Shown: piece after piece, positions 9,004 through 16,420 of the stretch
Layout: the number at the start of each line of letters is the position of its first letter
How positions within the stretch are numbered: the first letter of the stretch is position 1
Origin: Spirosoma endbachense
GTDB taxonomy: Bacteria > Bacteroidota > Bacteroidia > Cytophagales > Spirosomataceae
Reading direction: 5' to 3'
Assembly (NCBI RefSeq): GCF_010233585.1
Contig: NZ_CP045997.1
Location: 1,101,211-1,165,210, forward strand
Length of the DNA: 64,000 nt
The notes under the pieces: generated by a model
What the model saw: only the letters and a program-made list of their open reading frames with translations
Databases searched by the model: none
Told to the model about the DNA's origin: nothing
Made by a program: the position numbers and the translations under genes

Positions 9004-9651
9004 CTACGTGGTCGTGGGCGGAAATCGTTCTTCTTCTTTGAGTATCTCTTTTATGGCCCATTCGCCTTCCAGGGTCAATTGCATCAGACAGTGCACATAC
9101 ATCGCTCCTTTAGTACCTGTCAACGTTACCTTCACTTCTGCCTGGTTTTTCTTTATTGAAAATGAATCAGGGCGATGAATGCCAAGGCTTTGGTACTTGC
9201 CAATAGTTCGTTTGATCCGTTTATCTTTTTTCAGGATATCGACGGCTGCGTCAACAGCTTCTGTGTCCAGAACCGGATAGATCGTAATTACAAGACCTGT
9301 ACCGGCAGCGGCAATCCGGGTGAGGGTTGCCGCTGAGAGTTGCTGATTAAACCCCCATGGGCCCTCACCGCACTGATAGCCGATGTTAAAGTTGCGACTC
9401 TTGCAGGCTGCCCATAAACGCTGAGATGGCTCGTCCAGAGATTCAATGGCGGTGAGTATGGCAGCGGTATCCTTGTCTGGCTCGCGGAACCCAGACGAAA
9501 CCGTAAATCGGGCAGACCACGAGCCATCATGCCATTGCCCGGCATGATACAAAAAGAGTCCTCGGCTGGTCAGCGCATCAGCAAGCAGAGCCAGATCGAG
9601 GGGTGCCCGGAGGTCGAGGTCGGTGGATTGGTAATGAATTTCGTGTTTCAT
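9004..9651 (-). CDS. hypothetical protein, weakly DUF4279-like
   Basis: A 215-residue soluble protein with no signal peptide or membrane helix. The first 140 residues have the alternating pattern of DUF4279-like proteins: DALTSRGLFLYHAGQW, then SGFREPDKDTAAIL, then FNIGYQCGEGPWGFNQQLS and a TGLVITIYPV strand. The rest (about 150-210) contains AEVKVTLTGTKGAMYVHC and looks like a separate small alpha/beta unit. I do not recognise a function. It sits between the two AraC/membrane cassettes and just downstream of a broken NTF2-like gene. Confidence 0.6.
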   Translation of the reverse strand: MKHEIHYQSTDLDLRAPLDLALLADALTSRGLFLYHAGQWHDGSWSARFTVSSGFREPDKDTAAILTAIESLDEPSQRLWAACKSRNFNIGYQCGEGPWGFNQQLSAATLTRIAAAGTGLVITIYPVLDTEAVDAAVDILKKDKRIKRTIGKYQSLGIHRPDSFSIKKNQAEVKVTLTGTKGAMYVHCLMQLTLEGEWAIKEILKEEERFPPTTT

Positions 9652-9672
9652 CGCAGCTACGAAATGTCGTTC

Positions 9673-10126
9673 TTAAGGGCCTACATTGGTCGCCTGAAGG
9701 GCGATTAATCGCCAGCTCTCGTTGGGCTTCTGCCAAACATTGGTAAATCGCCGAGGGCTTGTTACATTTTTGGAACACCCGCAACGGCGCTGTTTTGATC
9801 AGGGATTTCCTGCCCCATTTCAATAGCCAGGCTCTGAATCAGCGTGATTTTTTCACTAATCCGCTCAAATCGAACCTGATTGATTTTTGCCGTCCGCATC
9901 AGGGTCTTTATCTCGTTGAACGTCACGATTTTATTGAACGGATTCATGACTACATAATCCGGCGACCAAAGTTTGGCTAAACTGACGGTATCATTCGTTA
10001 AAAACGCATTGACTTCCCAAGCGCTCACTTTCCGGATCGGATCGCTTGTTCATCAGTAGATTGGGCAATGGTTACGAACGGTATCGAGGACAAAAAAAGG
10101 AGCGAAAGCAGGAAATGTCTTTTCAT
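9673..10126 (-). pseudogene. NTF2/SnoaL-like exported protein with two frameshifts
   Basis: Read on the minus strand, ATG at 10126 opens a signal peptide (MKRHFLLSLLFLSS...TIAQ) followed by TDEQAIR. The frame then breaks at a 5-bp tandem duplication (10033-10042, ATCCG twice); deleting one unit continues smoothly into KVSAWEVNAFLTND and DYVVMNPF, typical of the DUF4440/NTF2-like fold. A second break falls in a run of five A residues (9767-9771 on the plus strand as T). Adding one A joins GVPK to NVTSPRRFTNVWQ and ESWRLIALQATN, the usual family C-terminus. The reconstructed protein would be about 150 residues. Either a true pseudogene or, less likely, two sequencing errors. Confidence 0.75.
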
Positions 10127-10175
10127 GGTTTATGGTATGGTTTAAGGCAATTTGGGCTAACAAGATAGGAAAACT

Positions 10176-10385
10176 TTAAGAACTAAACTCGCAGATTGTC
10201 AGTTGGTTTCGATTTGATAAATAGGGGAATAATATATAGCTTCTTGGCGGGTAGGCCAAGACCTGTAGTATATAATAGAGAGCTGTCAATACGTATGCAG
10301 TTAATTTGCGTCCGTTGATTCGCAAAAAAGGCGTTAGTGCAACCAGTATAAACCCGACATCTTTTAACCAAAGCATACGTACCAT
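10176..10385 (-). CDS. possible small membrane peptide
   Basis: A 69-codon frame whose ATG overlaps the end of the upstream membrane-protein gene by 22 bp. The product contains two hydrophobic stretches (DVGFILVALTPFL and YVLTALYYILQVLA) separated by a basic turn. This would suit a translationally coupled two-helix membrane peptide, or the remnant of a longer membrane protein. I see no family match and give it low weight. Confidence 0.3.
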   Translation of the reverse strand: MVRMLWLKDVGFILVALTPFLRINGRKLTAYVLTALYYILQVLAYPPRSYILFPYLSNRNQLTICEFSS

Positions 10386-11017
10386 AGCTTATCCAGCAGC
10401 GATGGCGCAAACAGTAGAAAACTATAAGGCACGATAAGCAACCCCATAAATACGGCTAAGGAGATGAGGTAAGGTCTGTAGATCCGTCGGGTGAACCGCT
10501 CGAATAATAACAACCCAAGAATGATGAACAGGCCAAGTAGAGCCGACGAAATTGGGAAGTTGGGCAATCGGCCTACCGATGCACCCAGAAACGGCAATAC
10601 GGTCATAATCATAAAGCGGGCATGATACGTGACTGGATGTCGATAAATAATGGCCAACCCGTAGAGCACAATAAATAGGCTGATATCGGAAAAATTAGCA
10701 GCAAACATCATCAGGTCTTTGCCGCGCAGTTGATGGCGCCGGGAGATGAGCAAAAACGAAATTACCATGAGTGGCACCAAGAGATAGGAGACTTTGCCGA
10801 CCAAACGATGCAGGGCAATTTGTTTAGTTCGAATCAGTATCGGCTGGCCAATTAGCATGGCAAACCAGAGTAAAACCGTAACCGCATGGACATGAACAAG
10901 GGTAGCCGTTCCGGTAAAGCCTGGAAAAAGCCCAAAGTAAGTTTTGAAAAATGCGCAAAAAATTAGCAGAAGTACGGCGATGAACAGGTAGCTAATGTGT
11001 CGGTAGGCTTTCTCCAT
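10364..11017 (-). CDS. polytopic membrane protein, AraC-linked family (copy 2)
   Basis: A 217-residue inner-membrane protein, paralogous to the one at 7264. Both begin MEKAYRxISYLFI and share the LHRLVGKVSYLLVPLMV signature and a C-terminal HARFMIMTVLPFLGASVGRL block. About six hydrophobic helices are predicted by eye. It follows its own AraC regulator (11095) on the same strand with a 77-bp gap that contains the conserved 21-bp element. Function unknown. Confidence 0.75.
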   Translation of the reverse strand: MEKAYRHISYLFIAVLLLIFCAFFKTYFGLFPGFTGTATLVHVHAVTVLLWFAMLIGQPILIRTKQIALHRLVGKVSYLLVPLMVISFLLISRRHQLRGKDLMMFAANFSDISLFIVLYGLAIIYRHPVTYHARFMIMTVLPFLGASVGRLPNFPISSALLGLFIILGLLLFERFTRRIYRPYLISLAVFMGLLIVPYSFLLFAPSLLDKLWYVCFG

Positions 11018-11077
11018 GAGGCCAAAACGGATTGGTTAACAGCCTGAAAGGTAGAAGCTTAATCAGCTTGATTCTGG

Positions 11078-11098
11078 GTAGAAAACCGACGTTTTTAA
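11078..11098. promoter_or_regulatory. 21-bp element conserved between the two AraC/membrane cassettes (copy 2)
   Basis: Identical in all 21 bases to 8028-8048 and in the same position, overlapping the stop of the AraC gene and about 60 bp before the membrane-protein start at 11017. Confidence 0.4.
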
Positions 11099-11949
11099 TC
11101 TAGCCGCAGAATTTTTTCGGGCGAAAGCGCAGATTCTGACAGTAGGGTGTTGGGTGTCACGCCCGCAAACTCCTTAAAATCCTTGAAGAGATGGTGAAAA
11201 TCAGTATAGCCAAAATTGACCGCTACGGTTAGCCAGTCGGCTTCAGGATTCGCTTCTTTCCATCGAAACGCCCGGTGAAAGCGCGAAATTCGGGTGAATA
11301 ATTTAGGCCCGATGCCTAATCGTTCGACAAACTTGCGCTCTAACTGGCGCGGGCTAAGACAAGCCTGGTTGGCCAGCCAATCAAGGCCGGGCCAGCCTGG
11401 ATGCTGAAGCAGCAACTGGCCTATTTTATCAACGGCATGAATATCAGTTGTTACCTGCCGGATTTTCGAGCGTAAATACTGCTCAACAATGGCAATCATG
11501 AGCGGGTAGCTTTCTGTGTTGGCCAGCCGGTCATTAACGGCCCGAACTTCCTGATTGATTACGAGTTCAGAATCAATTTTTTTATCGGTGAATTCGGTCA
11601 TTGGTATCCGCAGCAGCCGGAATAGCCCACCCATGTGGAAAATAACCCGAATCATTAAGTAATCGTCGGAAGGCATAATGAAATTGAACCGAGATACGGG
11701 TTGCCCATAAATGGTATTGCGCGGCTCTTGTTTCACTGTACCCGTTAGTGGATTAACCGACGTAACCAGCCCCTTTGGGAAAAACTCCAGGCCATGTTCG
11801 GGTAAGGGTGGAAACGGTTTAACAAGCGGTGGTTTGGTGGGGTCATAGACAAAATGCAGCAGTAGGTATTCCTTTACGAAAGGTTGAAGTGCCTGACAAG
11901 GTAGAATACGCTGGTATATCATACTGAAATATAGCGGTTTCCAACCCAT
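11095..11949 (-). CDS. AraC-family transcriptional regulator (copy 2)
   Basis: A 284-residue paralogue of the 8045 regulator. It keeps the ILPCQALQPFVKEYLL entry, the PPLPEHGLEFFPKG block and PSDDYLMIRVIF in the sensory half. The C-terminal AraC domain contains LANQACLSPRQLERKF and FGYTDFHHLFKDFKEFAGVTP. The divergence is clear but the layout and downstream partner are conserved. The pair therefore arose by duplication of the whole regulator-membrane protein unit rather than of either gene alone. Confidence 0.88.
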   Translation of the reverse strand: MGWKPLYFSMIYQRILPCQALQPFVKEYLLLHFVYDPTKPPLVKPFPPLPEHGLEFFPKGLVTSVNPLTGTVKQEPRNTIYGQPVSRFNFIMPSDDYLMIRVIFHMGGLFRLLRIPMTEFTDKKIDSELVINQEVRAVNDRLANTESYPLMIAIVEQYLRSKIRQVTTDIHAVDKIGQLLLQHPGWPGLDWLANQACLSPRQLERKFVERLGIGPKLFTRISRFHRAFRWKEANPEADWLTVAVNFGYTDFHHLFKDFKEFAGVTPNTLLSESALSPEKILRLD

Positions 11950-12134
11950 CCTCAGGTGGATTTTAGTTTTCGGTCAGGCGTATGTGATGCCTTGAGTAGG
12001 ACAGTTATTCATGATTACCAGGGTCGTTTCAAATCAGAATCAGCGGTTTTCGTGGACGATTTAAGCTAGCTATCAAAATGAGATTTTAGAAGTAAATTAC
12101 AGAAGGGTAGAGATCCAGGACTTTCACTCAGAGC

Positions 12135-12176
12135 CGTGCCACGGTTATTAAGAACATCATCAGTAACCGTGGCACG
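12135..12176. repeat. palindromic repeat with 16-nt loop
   Basis: Perfect 13-bp arms (CGTGCCACGGTTA and its complement) around a 16-nt loop. On the minus strand the loop reads CTGATGATGTTCTTAA, which agrees at 12 of 16 positions with the loop of the larger palindrome at 34721-34802; both loops are bounded by GGTTA/TAACC-type stem ends. It lies just after the last gene of the SusCD operon and could serve as its terminator, but no T-tract follows. Confidence 0.55.
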
Positions 12177-12243
12177 CATAATCATTCGATTTCAGGACAA
12201 GTCACCGATCTATGTTGCTCATTTTGGACTAGTCTAGAGCTTC

Positions 12244-13578
12244 CTACAGGAGATGATTCAGTCTCGCTTCATAAAAAGCCGGGACAACCACAAAGAATCG
12301 GGACGTATAAAGCCGCTTCCAGTCATAATGCATGAATATGCTTTGCAGGATGGACTTGTGCTTATCAATTAAGTTTTTGTTTCCCGATAGAAGCACTACC
12401 CATGCGGCAAACAGCGGTTCACGCATGTGTTTGTCTTCATAACCTCTGGCAGGCGATAAGTTCGACCATTCCTTCGCCTGTAGAAGAGCCAAGGCAAGGG
12501 TAGTGGCAATGTCGGGTTGCGGTTTCCATAACTTGTTTACCAGTCGCCAATCTTCATTAAAGACAAGTGCATGTGCATTATCGAAGTTTTTATGCCTAGA
12601 GAGGTGCAATGCTGCTTTTTCGGCACTGATAAGCAACCCTTTTCGGAATTTTTCGCGCAGGTTGGGCTCTTGTTCCAGTTCGACTAACGCCTTTAGATTA
12701 GCCTGTGAAATGCCGGTGATCCAGAATTCGTTTTCGGTCTTATTTCCTTTTTCGGGTTCTGTCGTTTCGTAAGGAATTCCCTGTGCACATAGCTCCAGGC
12801 GAGATAGCGAATCTCCTTCGGGAATCTCGTTCAATCGACGATAATAGCCATCGAGCCACTTTTTATGCTGCGTAACATCATACAGGGCTCGATAGATAAA
12901 GACCAGCCGAACCGAAATTCGACAGCCTTTATCGGTCAGATTTCCGCGAAAACCATAGCCTTCCCGGTCGCAGGGGAGTTGCCAGTTCGTCTGTTCCAGC
13001 GCATCGCCCACGGTTTCCATCAAACGAATCAGCCGGGCTTTTTCAACCTGGTTAGGAATGCCGCTTTTACTATAGCGCCACATGCCATAAAACCAGGGTC
13101 CCGTTTGATCATCGGAACCGGCCACATGGTGGCTTTTACCGTCAGAAGCGACATCCCGGGCAATAAATCCAGGCACGTTCCCAACCGTTGCCAGTCGTAC
13201 CAATCCGTCGGCCACTTTACGGGCTTCGCGGGCATCAGCTTCCTTTCGGCTGATCTTCCAGCGATTGCAAAGCCCATCGAGGTAAATCCCATTGAAAAAG
13301 GCACCGTTTTCAATGGGTGACCACCAGGCCAAACCATTGGGTTTATCGGTTTTACAGTCGTCGGGAGTGGGTAGAAAATTGTTCCCATCCCGCCCCGCAT
13401 AGTCGTACAAAATGCCGTGCTGTGGACTGATAAACCGTCGATTTATCTCCTGGAAAGCCCGTTCAACCTGATTCTGGACATCACTGTCAGCATGGAGCGT
13501 GGCGGTTGATTGGGCCGCTACCGAAGTAATTATAAAAAAGCTGATCGCAAAAATCAGCACACAATTTGAACGTTTCAT
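12244..13578 (-). CDS. secreted six-hairpin-like protein of the SusCD locus (tandem copy 2)
   Basis: A 444-residue protein with a signal peptide (residues 1-22, ending VAAQS). The remainder is helix-rich and looks like an (alpha/alpha) toroid of the kind seen in many glycosidases and lyases; this is inference from pattern only. It shares with its upstream neighbour the blocks KPNxLxWWxPxENG, FNGxYLDGLCxRW, VGxxPGFIxR and GSxDQTxPWFYGxWRY. These are rich in Asp, Glu and aromatic residues suited to carbohydrate binding. Its ATG overlaps the upstream stop by 4 bp, so it is translated with the SusD operon. I do not recognise a named family. Confidence 0.65.
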   Translation of the reverse strand: MKRSNCVLIFAISFFIITSVAAQSTATLHADSDVQNQVERAFQEINRRFISPQHGILYDYAGRDGNNFLPTPDDCKTDKPNGLAWWSPIENGAFFNGIYLDGLCNRWKISRKEADAREARKVADGLVRLATVGNVPGFIARDVASDGKSHHVAGSDDQTGPWFYGMWRYSKSGIPNQVEKARLIRLMETVGDALEQTNWQLPCDREGYGFRGNLTDKGCRISVRLVFIYRALYDVTQHKKWLDGYYRRLNEIPEGDSLSRLELCAQGIPYETTEPEKGNKTENEFWITGISQANLKALVELEQEPNLREKFRKGLLISAEKAALHLSRHKNFDNAHALVFNEDWRLVNKLWKPQPDIATTLALALLQAKEWSNLSPARGYEDKHMREPLFAAWVVLLSGNKNLIDKHKSILQSIFMHYDWKRLYTSRFFVVVPAFYEARLNHLL

Positions 13579-14909
13579 CGTGATTTCGGCGCTTTTTTTT
13601 GAAGGCGGAACCAGACGGTTTCGGCCGGAAAAAACTGAGAATAAGTCAGACGGTCATACTGAAAATGGCCTATAGCCCCCAGCATTTCGGTGCGATAGGG
13701 ATCAACTAGTGTCCGATCGGGAGCCATTGTCACAATCCAGGCCATCCATAGTGGTTCGCGTACAAGACCGAGTTCATAATTTCGACGTGGAGATCGTTTG
13801 ACCAGTTCGGTAAGCTGTACTGCCGATACATCGAGGGCTTCCTGCTCACTATGTTGTGGTTTCCACCACTGGTTCAGACTGCGCCAATCGTGGAGAAAGG
13901 GCTTTCGGTCGTTGTTATCGAACAGATGCCAGCGAGCTACATCAACGACCGCACTACGGGCACTGGCGTTTAGCCCCTGTTCATAGGCGGCACGCATAGC
14001 AGGATCGGTTTCCATCTCCCACAACGCCCGCACATCCACCGTACTCGATACGCCCGTCCAGCGAAACTGCTTCGGAATGTCGAATAGCATACCGTCGGCG
14101 CATATCTGAAGGCGACTGCGATTGGGTTCTCCACCCGTTTCGTAGGCGGCTTCCCGATAGAGCTTATCCCACTTCGCATCGTTGGTTAATTGATGCATAG
14201 CCTTAAGGATGAACAGCAACCGGGGTGCTCCTTCCCAACTGAAGGTGGCAAATGTGTTTCGGTAACGGGCCGGCGAATAGGCCGTTGTTGGTAGCCGCCA
14301 TCCTGTCGATTGAAGCGCATTGGCCACCTCAACCATCTTGGCGATAAGCTGCTTACGTTCCTGTGGTTCAGGCAGGCCGGAATACAGGTAACGCCATAGC
14401 CCGTAAAACCAGGGGGAAGTCTGATCATTTGAACCCATCGCCGGGGGCGTTTTGCCATCTGTGGCCACCCCCCGACCAATGAAGCCGGGCGTGTCGCCAA
14501 CAGAGGCCAGAAAGAGCAATCCCTGCGCTAATTTTCGCGCCTTGATTCGGTCACTTTCCCGATGCCAGTACAGCCAACGCTGGCAAAGTCCGTCCAGATA
14601 GAGCCCATTGAACATGGAGCCATTTTCCGTCGGTGTCCACCAACCCAATGCATTGGGTTTGTTCAGCAAAAACTCGTCGGCCGTTGGGCGGGCAAATTTA
14701 CCGGAAGAGTCTGCAAAGTCGATGAGGATGTTGTGCTCATCGACGAACCGACGCCAGATTTCGTGGTGTGCTTTTTCCATATTCAGGCTGTCGCTGTCTC
14801 CCGAACGGGATGTCCATTCGGGAGCTATTGGCAGTTTCTGAAAGGAACAAAGGCCAAGAAATAGGAGCAATGCGAGCGCAATTCCTCGTTTTGGCTGGCG
14901 TTGTCTCAT
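13575..14909 (-). CDS. secreted six-hairpin-like protein of the SusCD locus (tandem copy 1)
   Basis: A 444-residue paralogue of the next gene, exactly the same length but clearly diverged. Residues 1-22 are a hydrophobic export signal after a basic MRQRQPKRG start. The shared blocks are NKPNALGWWTPTENG, FNGLYLDGLCQRW, VGDTPGFIGRGVATDGK and GSNDQTSPWFYGLWRY. The two differ most in the last 150 residues. Coupling by 4-bp overlaps to SusD upstream and to copy 2 downstream suggests both act on the ligand imported by this locus. A role as glycoside hydrolase, lyase or binding protein is inference. Confidence 0.65.
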   Translation of the reverse strand: MRQRQPKRGIALALLLFLGLCSFQKLPIAPEWTSRSGDSDSLNMEKAHHEIWRRFVDEHNILIDFADSSGKFARPTADEFLLNKPNALGWWTPTENGSMFNGLYLDGLCQRWLYWHRESDRIKARKLAQGLLFLASVGDTPGFIGRGVATDGKTPPAMGSNDQTSPWFYGLWRYLYSGLPEPQERKQLIAKMVEVANALQSTGWRLPTTAYSPARYRNTFATFSWEGAPRLLFILKAMHQLTNDAKWDKLYREAAYETGGEPNRSRLQICADGMLFDIPKQFRWTGVSSTVDVRALWEMETDPAMRAAYEQGLNASARSAVVDVARWHLFDNNDRKPFLHDWRSLNQWWKPQHSEQEALDVSAVQLTELVKRSPRRNYELGLVREPLWMAWIVTMAPDRTLVDPYRTEMLGAIGHFQYDRLTYSQFFPAETVWFRLQKKAPKSR

Positions 14910-16402
14910 TTCCAGTCCGGATTTTGTTCGAGTTTGGGATTCGCCCTGATTTCGTCCAGTGGAATGGGGTAATAGCGATGTTTAGCCTGTGGAGTTCGTG
15001 TCGGATACACCTCATTAACGGCTTTCGGAATGACCGTCAGGAAGGTATTGGTACGGGTAAGGTCGTACCATCGATCACCCTCGGCAAAAAACTCCCAACT
15101 CCGTTCCTGCAAAACGGCATTGATGAAACCGTCTTTGCTCAATCCCGCAGTAAGATTGGCCAGGCCCGCCCTGTTTCGAATGGCATTGATGTACTGATAG
15201 GCCGTTGTAGTTGGGCCGTTCAAACGAGCTTCGGCTTCGGAGACAATCAGGTATAAATCGGCCAGTCGGAGCATAGGTACATTGTTCCGCCCTTTCGCTC
15301 CAACTGAGTTTTTGTCCATGTATTTCTTAATCAATACGCCTTTCACCGTATAAGGCGTGATGTCTTTTTGTGGAATCACTTTCCCCGCCACGCTGATGTA
15401 GGTGGTATCCATTAACTGTCTCCGTTTATCAATTGGATTGAACGAGTCAAAGAAGGCCTGAAACGCGAAGATGGAGCCGAATGTCATGTTGCCGTAATCC
15501 CGGCTGGCACTGTTGGCTGGCCCGCAGAAACCCATCAGGGTAGTGCCTCGTGCCTTCGTGCTGTTATCGCCCTCGAAGGCAAACATGTTTTCCTGGCGAG
15601 CCAGATCTTCTTTTTCCACATCAAATACATCAAGAACATTGGCCATCAGCGAGTACTTCCCGGAATTGATTACTTCCAGTGCTTTCGCTTTGGCAGTGGT
15701 CCAGTCTTCGGCATAAAGTGCGGCCTTCGCATAAAATCCAACAGCCACTTCTTTGGATGATCGTCCTTTTATCGTTGAGGCTGAATAAGATGGTAACTTG
15801 GTGATCGCTTCATCCAGATCTTTATAAATCTGTTTGTACACATCGGCCCTGGGACTTTTGGCAACCAGCGCATCGGTTTCACTTTTACTGGGCGATAACC
15901 GAATGACGACATCCCCAAAATTCTTAGTCAGCGTGAAATGATACAACGCCCGCAGAAACAGCGCTTCACCTACAATGGCATTTCGGCGAGTAGCCTCCAT
16001 GGTAATCGACGGTACTTTTTCAATGACCCAGTTTGCATTCTCGATGCCTTTGTAGCAAAACTGCCATAATCCGTACGGGCTCTCGGCAGTGCGGCCAAAG
16101 CTTTTCGGGCCAGAATAATCGGTGTCGTAACTGTACAGGGCAAATACGTTCCGCCCCACAACGGGTTTTACCCAAAGCTGATCACCGGCAAAGTCAGAAC
16201 CAAAAACAAAGGGAGCCTGATCGAACAGGTCATTGATGGAGCCATAGGCTGCGGTCAACGCAGCTTCGGCATCCTGGGCGCTTTTGTAAAAATTCGTTGT
16301 GATCACGGAGGAATACACATCCTCTTCTAATGTTTGACAGGCACTGGAACAGAACACCATAGCCAGCGCCACCAGGATGGATTTTGAAAAATATCGGTTC
16401 AT
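14906..16402 (-). CDS. SusD/RagB-like outer-membrane nutrient-binding lipoprotein
   Basis: A 498-residue SusD-family protein. A lipoprotein signal peptide ends in the lipobox-like SSAC (Cys about 22). The N-terminal SusD-like region has FYKSAQDAEAALTAAYGSIND. The TPR-like helices and the C-terminal RagB/SusD domain follow, including RLADLYLIVSEAEARLNG and YINAIRNRAGL, then YYPIPLDEIRANPKLEQNPDW at the very end, which is the family's usual terminus. It pairs with the SusC transporter 18 bp upstream and should cap it on the cell surface. It overlaps the downstream gene by 4 bp. Confidence 0.95.
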   Translation of the reverse strand: MNRYFSKSILVALAMVFCSSACQTLEEDVYSSVITTNFYKSAQDAEAALTAAYGSINDLFDQAPFVFGSDFAGDQLWVKPVVGRNVFALYSYDTDYSGPKSFGRTAESPYGLWQFCYKGIENANWVIEKVPSITMEATRRNAIVGEALFLRALYHFTLTKNFGDVVIRLSPSKSETDALVAKSPRADVYKQIYKDLDEAITKLPSYSASTIKGRSSKEVAVGFYAKAALYAEDWTTAKAKALEVINSGKYSLMANVLDVFDVEKEDLARQENMFAFEGDNSTKARGTTLMGFCGPANSASRDYGNMTFGSIFAFQAFFDSFNPIDKRRQLMDTTYISVAGKVIPQKDITPYTVKGVLIKKYMDKNSVGAKGRNNVPMLRLADLYLIVSEAEARLNGPTTTAYQYINAIRNRAGLANLTAGLSKDGFINAVLQERSWEFFAEGDRWYDLTRTNTFLTVIPKAVNEVYPTRTPQAKHRYYPIPLDEIRANPKLEQNPDWK

Positions 16403-16420
16403 AAGGGTAGGATTTTAAGG

